Positions 7,422 to 18,600 of a stretch of 64,000 bases of DNA are shown piece after piece (positions within the stretch are counted from its first letter, which is position 1; each line of letters opens with the position of its first letter). The stretch is from positions 1-64,000 of the forward strand of contig CAKPIK010000001.1 of assembly GCA_934162365.1 (NCBI GenBank), in the 5' to 3' direction. This DNA comes from an uncultured Clostridia bacterium (GTDB lineage Bacteria; Bacillota; Clostridia; TANB77; CAG-508). A program made the translations under genes and the position numbers. The notes beneath the pieces are model-generated. The model searched no databases. It saw only the letters and a list, made by a program, of their open reading frames with translations, and was not told where the DNA came from.

Positions 7422-8288
7422 TTATAATTTGTATAAATATTCTTTTATCTCCTTTATTTTCTTTTTTGTAATTTCATATCCTATTTTATATAATTCTTCT
7501 GTTTTTTCTATATCTAATAACCAGATTTTATCAGTTTTAATTTTTAATAAATATTCTATTCCTTCGATTTCATAATTATATAATTCATGCATCATTATCC
7601 CCATTGAACCTGTTATACAATCTAACATATTTATATTTTTCTTTTCTTTCTTTTTTTCTTCAAATACTACACTAATTATTTTCTCTGCACCAATGTTTTT
7701 TAATTCTTTCCATGGAGTATTTTCTCTTACTCCGCCATCTACTAACTTTTGATTATTGTAATTAGTAGGACAAAAAATTCCTGGATATGAACAACTAGCT
7801 TCAACTGCTTTTCCTATATCTATATTATTAACTGTAATTACTTCATCTGAATATTTTCGCTCGTTTTGTTGAGATGTAAACATATAGATTGAGCCATCGT
7901 ATAAATTAACACTTGGAATAATTAGTGGCATTTTTATATCAGATATTAGTTTAATATTCTTCTGTTTAGCCCTTTTGTTAATTATTTTTTCTATTTTAGT
8001 TCCTTTATTTAAACCTTCAACACAGATTTTTCTTTTAAAAATCAATCCAAAAATCAATTTAAAAATTATGCACCAGTCAATTTTACTTATTTCTTTCCCA
8101 TAATTTTTAAATAACTCTAACATATCTTCTGGAGTGTAACCCATAGCATATAGACTTGCCACAATACTTCCCGAAGAAGTACCTGATACACAATCAAATT
8201 TAATATTTTCTTCTTCTAAGGCCTTTATAACTCCAATATGAGCAGCACCTTTAATTCCTCCTCCAGATAAACACAAACCAATCTTCAT
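7422..8288 (-). CDS. Patatin-like phospholipase (RssA type)
   Basis: Predicted serine lipid acyl hydrolase, 288 aa, no signal peptide. It has the oxyanion-hole glycine run SGGGIKG (8-14), the nucleophile elbow GTSSG (36-40, Ser38) and the catalytic Asp in LVDGGV (Asp184), so the Ser-Asp dyad is complete. The segment KIDWCIIFKLIFGLIF (69-84) is strongly hydrophobic and may dip into the membrane. Start at ATG 8288, 7 bases after AAAGGAG. It follows the M15-like gene by 19 bases. Cellular substrate is unknown; bacterial relatives act on phospholipids or lysophospholipids. Confidence 0.9.
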   Translation of the reverse strand: MKIGLCLSGGGIKGAAHIGVIKALEEENIKFDCVSGTSSGSIVASLYAMGYTPEDMLELFKNYGKEISKIDWCIIFKLIFGLIFKRKICVEGLNKGTKIEKIINKRAKQKNIKLISDIKMPLIIPSVNLYDGSIYMFTSQQNERKYSDEVITVNNIDIGKAVEASCSYPGIFCPTNYNNQKLVDGGVRENTPWKELKNIGAEKIISVVFEEKKKEKKNINMLDCITGSMGIMMHELYNYEIEGIEYLLKIKTDKIWLLDIEKTEELYKIGYEITKKKIKEIKEYLYKL

Positions 8289-8307
8289 ATTATCTCCTTT
8301 CAAAACA

Positions 8308-8988
8308 CTAATTAATGGTTGTTGATGTTTCCCCTGTATCTAGCACTTCCTCTTGTAACGCTCTCCATGTATTACAGCCAACTATTCCGTCTGCAGACAG
8401 TCCCATTCGTCTTTGAAAACCAATTACAGCATTTCTTGTTTGACTTCCAAATACACCATCTAATCCTCCTGTTGTAAAGCCTAATGTATTTAGTCCATCT
8501 TGGGCCACTAATACATAAACTCCTCTACTTCCTTGTCTAACTAGCGGATACCCTCCTGTTGCACAAGCCGAAGGAAAACTTCTTTTATCGAAATGGACCC
8601 AGGTTGGTGTGTAAGATGCCGGCTCAACATAGCTCCATACTCCCGAACTAATGGCTACATTTCTTAAGGAATTTCTTTGGGAACTTGTTAATCTCTGACC
8701 AACATCAAATGCTACTCCTGCATAATGTTGACTTTGACCTGTATGTCCGCCTTCCCACGACCTTCTAAATGCATAACCAACAGGTATTGGCGCACCATAT
8801 AAGTATCTAGTAGAATTCCATGCTCTCATTGTATTTCTTGTTGTCCATAAAACGTTACTTTTGCTTGCTCCTCTAAACTCTCTAACCGTTAAAGTTTTAT
8901 TTGTATTATATGGCATAGCTTCGCTTTCGCTCCTTATATATTTTTCCATCCTATTTGTATCGTTATTATAAATTAAAATTGTAGCCAT
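8308..8988 (-). CDS. M15-like peptidase with peptidoglycan-binding domain
   Basis: A 226-aa protein with two domains. Residues 40-140 carry the zinc-peptidase pattern of the M15 D-Ala-D-Ala carboxypeptidase family: SQHYAGVAFD (His88, Asp95) and WVHFD (His132). Residues 148-213 are a PG_binding_1 domain (LVRQGSRGVYVLVAQDGLN and GLSADGIVGCNTW). No signal peptide is visible, which is unusual for a wall enzyme; it could act in the mother cell on spore peptidoglycan or leave by another route. Its SD (GGAGG, 8996-9000) lies in the 3' arm of a hairpin downstream of dapA. Substrate specificity is inferred from the family. Confidence 0.82.
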   Translation of the reverse strand: MATILIYNNDTNRMEKYIRSESEAMPYNTNKTLTVREFRGASKSNVLWTTRNTMRAWNSTRYLYGAPIPVGYAFRRSWEGGHTGQSQHYAGVAFDVGQRLTSSQRNSLRNVAISSGVWSYVEPASYTPTWVHFDKRSFPSACATGGYPLVRQGSRGVYVLVAQDGLNTLGFTTGGLDGVFGSQTRNAVIGFQRRMGLSADGIVGCNTWRALQEEVLDTGETSTTIN

Positions 8989-9044
8989 AAAAAGACCTCC
9001 ATAAAATATATACTTCTTTATATTCTATGAAGGTTCTTTTATTT
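8989..9044 (-). terminator. Terminator-like hairpin holding the SD of the M15 gene
   Basis: On the minus strand an arm starting AAAAGAACCTTCATAG pairs with TATTTTATGGAGGTCTTTTT over about 20 bp with one bulge and a few G-U pairs; a T run follows and the ATG comes at once. GGAGG is paired with CCTTC. It ends the dapA transcript or hides the SD of the next gene, or both. Confidence 0.7.
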
Positions 9045-9046
9045 TG

Positions 9047-9970
9047 TTAATGTGATTTTTGACTTGTTTTTACCCCGTCCCCAAACATGTCAATTATTTC
9101 TTTTAAATTATAAATTAATTCTTCTTGCAATTCTTTACTACATTCTATTAGTGGCAATCTTACATTTCCACATTTAAATCCAAAGCTATTCATTAAGGCT
9201 TTTATTGGTATTGGATTTACTTCTTTAAATAATGAATTTATAAGTTTTGCAGCTTTAATCTGCATATATTCAGCTTCTTTTATATTCTTGTTAAAATAAT
9301 GTTCAATCATTTGAGTAGTGTATTGTGGGGCAACATTTGAAAGAACTGATATTACTCCAATTCCTCCCAAGGATAGTATTGGTATTATCTGATCATCATT
9401 TCCAGAATAAATATTTAATTTATCTCCACATAAATCTCTTATTTTTAATATTTTTGAAATATCCCCACTTGCTTCTTTTGTTGCTACAATATTTTTTATT
9501 TTTGACAATTCTAAGTATGTATCTGGTTTAATATCAACCCCAGTTCTCCCTGGTACATTATATAAAATTATTGGCAAATCTGTATTTTGAGCAATTATCT
9601 TATAGTGCTCTATAAGTCCGTTTTGTGTAGTTTTGTTGTAATATGGAGTTACAATTAGTAGTCCATCTACTCCAACTTTTTGAGCATATTGTTCATTCAA
9701 CAAAACATTTTTTGTACTGTTACTTCCAACTCCTGCAATTACTGGTACTCTTTTGTTTACTACTTTAACACAATATTTTATTAATTCTTCTTTTTCCTCT
9801 GTCAGCATTGTCGCAGCTTCACCTGTTGTTCCACACACTACAATTCCATTAACCCCATTATCAATTTGAAAATTTACAATTTTTTTAAACTCATCAAAAT
9901 CAACATTATTATTTTCATCAAATGGAGTTACTATTGCAGTAGCACAACCTTTAAAAATAATATCTTTCAT
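9047..9970 (-). CDS. dapA: 4-hydroxy-tetrahydrodipicolinate synthase
   Basis: Condenses pyruvate with aspartate semialdehyde in the lysine/diaminopimelate pathway, which feeds peptidoglycan (and dipicolinate in spores). The 307-aa product has GTTGEAATM (47-55), the YNVPGRTG motif (137-144) and the Schiff-base lysine in VATKEASGD (Lys165). ATG 9970 is chosen over an in-frame GTG three codons upstream, since GAGGTG lies 6 bases before it. That SD is inside a 13-bp terminator-like stem. The last residues (GDGVKTSQKSH) are not conserved and are encoded by a GC-rich segment with GGGGACGGGG, possibly a repeat fragment that extended the gene. Confidence 0.95.
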   Translation of the reverse strand: MKDIIFKGCATAIVTPFDENNNVDFDEFKKIVNFQIDNGVNGIVVCGTTGEAATMLTEEKEELIKYCVKVVNKRVPVIAGVGSNSTKNVLLNEQYAQKVGVDGLLIVTPYYNKTTQNGLIEHYKIIAQNTDLPIILYNVPGRTGVDIKPDTYLELSKIKNIVATKEASGDISKILKIRDLCGDKLNIYSGNDDQIIPILSLGGIGVISVLSNVAPQYTTQMIEHYFNKNIKEAEYMQIKAAKLINSLFKEVNPIPIKALMNSFGFKCGNVRLPLIECSKELQEELIYNLKEIIDMFGDGVKTSQKSH

Positions 9971-10007
9971 AAAAAACACCTCACATTATTATATGAGGTG
10001 TTTTTTT
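9971..10007 (-). terminator. Terminator-like hairpin holding the SD of dapA
   Basis: A perfect 13-bp stem (AAAAAACACCTCA at 9971-9983 with 9994-10006) and 10-nt loop. On the minus strand the 3' arm reads TGAGGTGTTTTTT and the ATG of dapA follows directly. It starts 8 bases after the stop of the glucosaminidase gene, so it looks like that gene's terminator with the next SD built in. Confidence 0.85.
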
Positions 10008-10014
10008 AAATGTT

Positions 10015-11622
10015 TTATTTTAAATATTTTGAAGCAATATATCCAATTTTTCCATTTGGTAATTTTACCTTGTCCCAAGTATACCCATTCTTTCTTGCTA
10101 CATTTCTTTCTAATCTGATTAACACTGTATTCTTTGACACTTTTGAAATTCTACCACTTGAAGTTCCTGGACTTTTTCTTACATTTACATTATTATATCT
10201 TACACTTACTTTTTGTCCTGAATTTGAATTATTTGAAGAATTTGATGAACTAGATTGCTGATTTGTTGAATTTACAGTACTCAAATATTTTGAAGCCATG
10301 TATCCTATTTTTCCGTTTGATAATTTTACTTTATCCCAAACATATCCATTCTTTTTAGCTACATTTTTTTCCAATCTTGTTACTATTGTTCCTTTTGCAA
10401 GTTTTGTTATTTTTCCACTTGATGTTCCTGGACTTTTCCTTACTATAACATTTCTAGCATTAGTCTTTACACTTTCACTTTTACTTGAAGTAGAATTTGA
10501 ATTACTAGGTTTAGGTTCTTCTTTTACTTCAATTTTAGAAGCTGGTTCTTTTGATAATTCTGTTGGCATTTCTTCATAAAGTGGGATTATAAAGTTATAA
10601 TTATTATCTATCAATCCTAATTTATTATATGCCAAATATGTAGTATATCCTTCGTTTTTTGCAGCAAATATATTTTGCATATATTGATGATTATAAAACT
10701 CAGTTCCATTGCTTACAACATCAAATTTTTGAAAATACAATGTATCTTGTCCAACTGATATATAATTTTTTGCTATCCATATTGCTCCACCTTTTATTGA
10801 TTTTGTTGGACTATTCCAAGGTAATAAATATTTTCCTATGTTCGTATTAGCTGCATAATTTAATCCATTTCCAATTGGATCAGTTCCACTATTTGCTCCT
10901 ATGTTATAAAAGTTATAATAACCTTCATGACCTGCATATGTACCCGAAGTTGAACCAGAGCCATTTATTCCAACTTCTTGTCTAATTCTAGCTGCTAAAT
11001 AATATGGGCTTACCCCACTTGCATTTGCAGCATCCATTATCGCTTTTGAAAATGTAATATCATCTACTTCATCATTGTTATAATATTCACGCATATTCTT
11101 TTTGTACATAAAAGTTCCATTTAATACTTTTTCAATTCCTTCTATTGTATATGTACTTGGATTATATGATAATTCTTCAAATTGAAATATGTAATTGGTA
11201 GATAAATAATTTCTAGGATCCATTAAATATGCTACAGCTTTTCCGGATGCACACATCCAGCCACCAGAATCATACACCTTTGTTCCACAATTCTCACAAA
11301 GCCATTCCCCGCTCTTATTTTGAACTAAACTCCTACTATGCAAACCTTTCGTTTCATTGTATATTGCAGTTTCCCATTTAATTCCTGTAAAATACAAAGT
11401 AAACTTCCAGTTTGGATTTTCCTTTTTTAATGCAATTAATTTCTCTTTGTACCCAGGATATTTGTTATTATCTACATATTTTTCTATATCTTCTATTGTA
11501 TTTAAAGTTATTTTTTTATTTGAATCATCTGCTTTTACTACTATTGGTATAATAAATGCAATTAATAAACTACTTATCAATACTAATGATACTATTCTTA
11601 TAAATAACTTTTTTATATTCAT
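10015..11622 (-). CDS. Secreted endo-beta-N-acetylglucosaminidase with two SH3b domains
   Basis: Predicted wall hydrolase of 535 aa. A signal peptide (residues 1-31, cleaved near VVKAD) is followed by a GH73-type glucosaminidase region: NPNWKFTLYFTGIKW, AYLMDPRNYLSTNYIFQFE, and ARIRQEVG with the likely catalytic Glu, then GTYAGHEGYYNFYNIGA. Two SH3b repeats (about 388-450 and 470-535), each ending NGKIGYxASKYL, follow a Ser-rich linker and should bind peptidoglycan. A CENC...MC cysteine cluster at about 109-125 is an unusual addition, perhaps a small zinc site. The SD AGGAGG is buried in a 19-bp perfect inverted repeat just before the ATG. Confidence 0.88.
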   Translation of the reverse strand: MNIKKLFIRIVSLVLISSLLIAFIIPIVVKADDSNKKITLNTIEDIEKYVDNNKYPGYKEKLIALKKENPNWKFTLYFTGIKWETAIYNETKGLHSRSLVQNKSGEWLCENCGTKVYDSGGWMCASGKAVAYLMDPRNYLSTNYIFQFEELSYNPSTYTIEGIEKVLNGTFMYKKNMREYYNNDEVDDITFSKAIMDAANASGVSPYYLAARIRQEVGINGSGSTSGTYAGHEGYYNFYNIGANSGTDPIGNGLNYAANTNIGKYLLPWNSPTKSIKGGAIWIAKNYISVGQDTLYFQKFDVVSNGTEFYNHQYMQNIFAAKNEGYTTYLAYNKLGLIDNNYNFIIPLYEEMPTELSKEPASKIEVKEEPKPSNSNSTSSKSESVKTNARNVIVRKSPGTSSGKITKLAKGTIVTRLEKNVAKKNGYVWDKVKLSNGKIGYMASKYLSTVNSTNQQSSSSNSSNNSNSGQKVSVRYNNVNVRKSPGTSSGRISKVSKNTVLIRLERNVARKNGYTWDKVKLPNGKIGYIASKYLK

Positions 11623-11667
11623 AAAAAACCTCCTTGATATTATGTTAACATAATATCAAGGAGGTTT
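11623..11667 (-). terminator. Perfect 19-bp hairpin holding the SD of the glucosaminidase gene
   Basis: Arms 11626-11644 and 11649-11667 are exact complements with a TTAA loop. On the minus strand the 3' arm contains AGGAGG (11629-11634), then TTTTTT, then ATG. It has the form of an intrinsic terminator 36 bases after the sortase stop, with the following gene's ribosome site in its 3' arm. Confidence 0.9.
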
Positions 11668-11703
11668 CAATTACATCTGTTTATTTACAATTATTTACCA
11701 ATC

Positions 11704-12501
11704 TTATTTTACATTTATAGCTTTTGCTTTAATTATTGTTCTTTGTTTTCCTGTCATTGTACAAGTTATTAATGTTAATTCAGTTCCACCATTTGTTAAC
11801 TGACTAGTACACTTTAAATTCTCTGGTTCTACAACATAATTCGCATATACTTTATATTCTAGAGTTTTATTATTAGTATCAGTTAAATAAATACTGTCTC
11901 CATTTTCCAATGTTGCTGCCTTACTAAAGAATCTTTTGTTATGATAATTATGTCCAACTATACAGAAATTTCCTGGTGTATTAGCATTTGGACCCCAATA
12001 TTTAACAACAGATAATTTTAGTAAATCTTCAACAGTTTGTGCACTCGTATCATTACTATACACAACTGGGTATGTAATGTTTATCTTAGGTATTTCAACT
12101 ACTGCAACAGTTGTATATTCAGCTCCATTTTTAGTTTTATAGCTTTTAGTATCTATTTTAGATCCTGCATTTTTATTTGCTTCAATTAACTTATCCAAAT
12201 TAATTTCTTCTTGTGGTTCACTATTCAAATTTTCATCTAAAACAACTACCAATATATCATCATCTAATTTAATTGTAGAGTCTGCAATTGTTGTATCAAC
12301 AGGTTGCTCTACAACCTTTAAGCCAGAAAGAATTTCTTGAGATTTATCTGCAGAATTTCTATCATATTCTGCATAAACATAATAGCCAAAAAGAACTACA
12401 ACAAGAATAATAGAAACTACAAAATTAAATTTATATAGTTTCTTTTTTCTTTTTAGTTCTGGAGTTACATATATTTTTTCACTAATTAAGATTTGATTCA
12501 T
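11704..12501 (-). CDS. Sortase
   Basis: Membrane transpeptidase that cleaves LPXTG-like signals and links surface proteins to the wall. Of 265 aa, residues 26-43 form an N-terminal membrane anchor after a basic stretch; the catalytic domain has His in CIVGHNYHNKRFF, the active cysteine in TLITC (TLxTC motif) and Arg in GKQRTIIKA. Its neighbour upstream encodes a giant protein with a PPTG sorting signal, its probable substrate; the LPQTG cohesin protein 32 kb away is a second candidate. Sortase class is not clear, perhaps class D-like. TGCTATAAT at 12528-12536 is a likely extended -10 element, so it may be expressed apart from the giant gene. Confidence 0.92.
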   Translation of the reverse strand: MNQILISEKIYVTPELKRKKKLYKFNFVVSIILVVVLFGYYVYAEYDRNSADKSQEILSGLKVVEQPVDTTIADSTIKLDDDILVVVLDENLNSEPQEEINLDKLIEANKNAGSKIDTKSYKTKNGAEYTTVAVVEIPKINITYPVVYSNDTSAQTVEDLLKLSVVKYWGPNANTPGNFCIVGHNYHNKRFFSKAATLENGDSIYLTDTNNKTLEYKVYANYVVEPENLKCTSQLTNGGTELTLITCTMTGKQRTIIKAKAINVK

Positions 12502-12527
12502 TTTAAAAAATTCCTTCCCTATTTAAT

Positions 12528-12536
12528 ATTATAGCA
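12528..12536 (-). promoter_or_regulatory. Extended -10 element upstream of sortase
   Basis: TGCTATAAT on the minus strand, 27 bases before the sortase start; no convincing -35, which the extended form can do without. Confidence 0.5.
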
Positions 12537-12575
12537 TAAAACACATAGGTTTTAAAGAGATTTTATATAATTTTA

Positions 12576-12617
12576 AAAGAATAAGCCCAAAATAGATTAT
12601 CTATTTTGGACTTATTC
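12576..12617 (-). terminator. Terminator of the giant surface protein gene
   Basis: Long stem CCAAAATAGAT/ATCTATTTTGG extended by CTTATTC pairing on the outside, then TTCTTTT on the minus strand. Confidence 0.85.
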
Positions 12618-12622
12618 TATTA

Positions 12623-15600
12623 TTATTTCTTAAGTACAAATTTCTTTATTGCAAATACTCCTCCTGCTAATATACTTAATGATATTATTGCTATTGTTAA
12701 ATATAATATACCGTTATTTGCTCCTGTTGGTGGATGTACTATTATTGTCTCTGATGTTTTTGTATCATGATGTACTCCTGGTACTATTATATATCTTTCT
12801 GGTGTTCTTATTCTATCTCTTTGTGGCTCTGGATCAGGTTCTTCTGGTGTTACATTTGAATAATCTAATCCTGTTATTTCTACTGTATTGTTGTATTCAA
12901 ATGTATCTGTTGTACTCATTACTATTTGTTCTATTGTTGAACTTGCTGCTGTTAATACTTTCTCTAATGTTATTGTTGCTGTTCCTGTTCCTTCTGTTTT
13001 TAATAATAATGGGTTATTTTCTTTCGCTTTTACTATTGTTGTATATGTTGTTCCTTCTCTATCTGCTGTTCCTTGAGGTTTTGTTCCTCCATTCCATTGC
13101 TGTGCTTCATATATTTTCTTTACATCATCATATGTTGTTAATTCCCAATATTTTGAGTTATCTCCTAATGATTGATTGTATGTTAAGTTATTATTAATAT
13201 AATCCACTATTCCTTTTATTGTTGGAACTGTTAAGCTCTTATTATCAAAGTTTTTCTCTGTCTTCATTGTAGATGTTATTTCATATGTTACTTCTAGTCT
13301 TGCTCCTTGTAGTTTTTCATTTTCTACACTGACATCTATATTTGTTGAGCCTCCTGGAACTGCTATTACATCTCCCTTAAATACCCATTTTCCATCTTCT
13401 AATGCCATACTTGCTAAAACATTTTGTCCTGTTGAATCTGTTATTGTAAATGATTTAACATGTTTTTGTAAGTCTATTGTTGTTACTGGTACCTCTGCTA
13501 CACCAAAGTTCATATTTTCAACAACATATGTTCCAAACTCACTTGGTTGTTTTACTTCATCACCTTCTATATAGCTTTTCTCTACTGTAAGTAGCATTCC
13601 GTTTGTGTCTGAATACATCCATGTTTTATCTTTTATATCATTTGCTGTAACTGTTTTATTTGAATTGTTTTGTTTATATGTAACTTTAGCTTCATTTTCT
13701 TTCTTTCCATCTCTCATATAATTCAATACTTGCATTTCTTCATCTATAAAGTTTGTTACATTTTTACTTACTTCTTTTCTTCTATCACTATTATCTGTTG
13801 CTGTTGATATTCCTTCTCTTTCATTATATACATACCATGTCCATGCATTATCATTTAATTTTGCTGCTCCGTATGATCCTGTATTATTTGTTGATTGATA
13901 ATCTTCTCCATTGTATGAATATTTATTTATTCCATTTTCTGCTGTATTTAATAATGTTGTATCTGAATTTTCTCCATAATAGTATCTTATATAATAGTTA
14001 CCTGGTAAGAATCCTCTTATAGTAAAGTTACCGTTCTTATCTGTATTAACGCTATATCTTTGTATTGCGCCACCATTTACATATTCAAATAATTGTACTG
14101 TTGCTCCATATACTCCAACTTCTCCACTATCTATTTTTCCATTACCTGTTTTTATTTTTGTAGTAGAATCTGTTGTTGTTTCATCTCTAAACACTGTACC
14201 ATTAATTGTTCTTTGATTATCTGATGATACAAAGTATAGTATTGGTGAAGTATATGTATCATCTTCATATTTTAAATGTCTTAAGTAATCATCATTATCT
14301 TTATTTGAGTCCAACTTCTTATTGAAATAGTATTCTACTGTTGTTGGATTTCCACTTGTTGTTGATGTGTTTTGTCCTATAGTTGTATTCAATCTCACTT
14401 GCTCTCTATTTGCACTTCCTGGTGCTGAATCTTTATCTATTAATCCTCTTGTATATTGTGTTTGATTCTTTGAAAGTGTTGTATTATCTGTCTTATATTC
14501 AACTATTTCAGCTATATTGTATGTTGGTATTTCCACTGTTCCATTTAATAATCCTTCTAATGTTTTTGGTGCTTCATTTAGTTTATATACAATATATATA
14601 TCCATTGTCTCACTTTGGTTCAACATTTTATTATTTGTAGCAATTTCTACCATGTTAAATCCATTATAGCTTTTTGATGATGTTACACTTAAATCTTTTA
14701 GATTTTCATTCTCTTTATAATATGCTTTTTCAAATGTATATCTGTTATCATAGTAATCTGCAATTTTTGTTGCTGTTCCTCTTGTTGCTGATGCATTTTT
14801 TATTGTAAATTTATATGTAACTTCAATTTGTAATCCTGTATCTTCATATGCTTCATTTCTTATGTCTGTTTTTCTTACACCTTGACTTACTCTTGATAAT
14901 CCTGATTGTTCATATGCTTCACTTTTTGTATTTGCACTATCTTCTACTATTTCTTTTCCATTTTGAGCTTTAATATCTGATCTTCTTACTGTTACTATAT
15001 TATTTCCATATTGATATTCTCCTTCTTGTCCATTTACAGTAATCTTTGTTGAATATATATCAGACATTAATTCTAAGTCAAATATGTCTCTTCCTCTTAA
15101 ACCTAAGTTAACATGTTTTAATTGTTCTTCCAATTCTGTACTCTTAGATAATTGAATTAAATTTGTTGAAGCTTGTATTCCCATTGTCTTTGAATCATAT
15201 ATATGTTTTGATTGTGGAATGTAACCATCTTCATTTACAGTATCATATTTTATTCCACTCGCATTATTAATTGTAGTAAATCTATTATTAAATGTTGCTC
15301 TTGATTCTTTAACTTTTTGTCCATCTTCTTTTGCATTTGAATCTAATGAATTATTTGATGTTACATCTGCAAATGTTGTTGGTGTATATTTAATTCCATC
15401 ATATTCAAATACTACATAGTATGAATAATATGTTCCATCCCATCTATTTGTTCCTGCAACTTTTGGTCCTTTTACAGATTCTATCTTTTCATCTGAAAAT
15501 GTGTAAACTCCATCATGTGATGCTTCTGTATATTCTCTATTATCAGTATTTCTATATAAAATTACTTTAACATCTTTTCCAGTTAATTTGTTTTCAGATG

Positions 15601-18600
15601 ACTCATTATACATTCCATTGTACTCATCTGCTCCTTTACCAAATGATCTATCATTCCAAATTGTACCTGAAATTACTATATCTTTCATTTGGAAATAATC
15701 TGAATCTGTATTATTATTTGGTGTTGAATCCTCTACTTCAACTTTATTTTTATTTTCCATTTTGCTTATAGTTGCTGTATTTTTTAGTACATTAGCAGAA
15801 ATATCAGGTTCAGTTACTTTAACAGTATACTTAAATGATGCACTCTCACCTGGTTTTAATAATATTCCAGCAAGATTGTCTATTTTTATTACATTATCTT
15901 TAATTATTTCATTAAATTCTTTGCAATATTTTGTACCACTGTAGCTAACACCATTGTATTCTACACCATTTGGTAAATAATCTGTTATTTCAGTTATATA
16001 TACATCTGTTTCACCATCATTTTTAACTTTTATTGTATATGTAACTTCATCGCCATTTGAAACATTTGTCCAAACATGATTGTATTTATAGTTATTATAT
16101 GTGTTTGAATCATTATCATAAGCGTGTTCTGCATGTCCTTCTCTTGTTTCATTTGATTTATCATTATTAGTTACTTCTTTTAAGATTTCATCTTTATTTA
16201 AGTCTCTTTTTATTAATAAAATTTCGCTATATAAGTCATCATCATCTTGATCCCAATCTCCGTCTCCATCTAAATCGTTGTCACTAATAAGTTTTTCATA
16301 ATCAACAGCTCCAAGATTAGATACAGCAGCTATTATCTTTCTAGCAGAATTATAATACTCTAAATCACTACTATTTATTACGCCATTTCCATCTGCATCA
16401 AATTTTTCTAAAATTTCTTCATCTGTAAGTTTTGACACTTCTTCTATAACAGCTTTAATATATCTGTAATTAACATCTTTTGCTAAAGTAGGTTCAATTC
16501 CTGTAAGTTCTACATTAGTTGTATTACCTTTTGTAAGCTCATTTATAATTTGTTTAAGAATTGTATAAGCACTCTTATTTGTATCTAACTCTAACAATCC
16601 TGCATTTATATCTTCAAGGTTCATTTCACTTAATGAGCTTGTATCTCCAAATTTCTTATTAAAATATTTAATAAACTCTTCTTGATCTAAATCTCTTAAT
16701 ATTTCTTCTCCTAAACTATTTTTTAAGCCCTCTGTATTTTCATTAAATTTGTCAATTACATTAATATCACTTTCATTTATGAATCCGTCATTATTCAAAT
16801 CATATTTTTTATAATCTAGATAATTGCTATCAAATTTTTTCCAATCTCTGTACAACTTAATTGCAATTATTCCTTCTGTTGATAATTCCATATCATTTTC
16901 AGATTCAATAATATTATAGTTTTCTATTAAATCTTTTTGAGCAGTTAATTGTTTTAAAGTATCTTCTGAAAGTTCTAAAGTTTTAATATTTTCTATTATA
17001 TCATAATCCAAATAGTTAAATTTCTCATTACCATCCAAATCATATTCTTTACTGTTTTTTATTGTTAATAATTCTGCAAGTTTTTCATCTATATCATATG
17101 TTAATGCATAATAATCATTAAAGTCTATTTTTTTATCACCATTAAAGTCATAATTTTCGTCATATGCATTATTATCTTCAATTTGTTTTGCAATTATATC
17201 ATTATATTCAATCTTGTCATTATATTTTTCTAATATATTAATATCTAAGCTATTAAATTTTCCATCCTTATTAAAGTCTAATATTTCTAAAGTTTTTTCA
17301 ATTATTGAAATATCTTGAGCTTTTTTATCTTTTGCACTATCTAAAAACAATTTTATAATTTCATCATTTGTTTTACCTGTAGCAATATTTGTATTTGTAA
17401 TTCTATCTATTTCTGTTTTATCTTCTTTTAATTTATATGAACTTTCAAGTTTTCTATTTTCTTTTTCATCAACTGAATATTTACTTAACTTACTATCTTC
17501 AATAACATAATAATCTAAATCATTTATTGTTCCGTCATTATTTATATCGCTTTTAATTATATTTTCAATATTTGATTTAATAGTTTCAAGTCCATTTTCT
17601 AGATTTCTTTTTAAGTTACATATATTCAAATAGTTTCTCATGTCTTCATTTAATTTTTCTGTATTTGATAACATTTTTAATATATATGTAAATCTATCAG
17701 CATTATCTATTTTTTTATCGCCATTAATATCAACTTTTAAAGCTCTATATAATAATAAATCATTATCATCAACTTTTCCATCTAAATTTATATCAGCATT
17801 TATATATTTTTCTAAATTTTCTCTATTAATATTTTTTATTCTTTTATATATTGCTGCATCATTAATATCAATTCTACTATCGTTATCAAGATCATAGATA
17901 TTATCATAGTTTGTATGTTTTAAGTCAGTATTATTAATTAATTGCTCTAATTCTGTTAATGAATGATTTTTTAAATATGCAATAAGATTTTTATATTTAC
18001 TTGTATCAATACTACTAGCCTTTTTACCATTAACTTCACTAATCCATTTTTCTAGGCTAACTGCATACTTCTTCATTTCGACATAATCAGAATCTTCTAC
18101 TCTATAATTAGTTTTGTTTACTGGAGACGCACTTGTTATTTTTGCATAATTTTCAAGTACATTTTCTTTATATTTACTAAAGTAAACTGTTACTTCAAAA
18201 TATTGTGATTCTCCACCTTTTAATTTAGGAATTGTATATGAAAACTCTCCGTTATTTGGTATAGTAGTAAAGTTTCCTCCATTTATTGAATATAAGCCTT
18301 CTCCTGATGCTATTGGTAATTTATCTGTAACTACTACATTGCTTGCATTTATTTCTGAGTTATTATAAACATAAATTCTATATGTTACATAATCCCCTGC
18401 TTCTATTGAAACAACATTATCCGTTTTATATGAATTTTTCATACTATTTTCTTCTAATTTGGCAACAATTTTTTTATTAGAATTTGTTGGATATGTGTTT
18501 TTTCTATCTGTTAAATTTGTTTTATTTTCTTCTACAGTTATATCTTTTCCATTAACTTTTGTAATATATTTTTGCATTGAAACATTTACACTTGTGTATA

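Noticed and set aside
12649..13197. Open frame of 182 codons on the plus strand, rich in Leu
   Set aside because: It is antisense to the Thr/Ser/Ile-rich giant surface gene; composition is an artefact of the opposite strand, and there is no SD or promoter.
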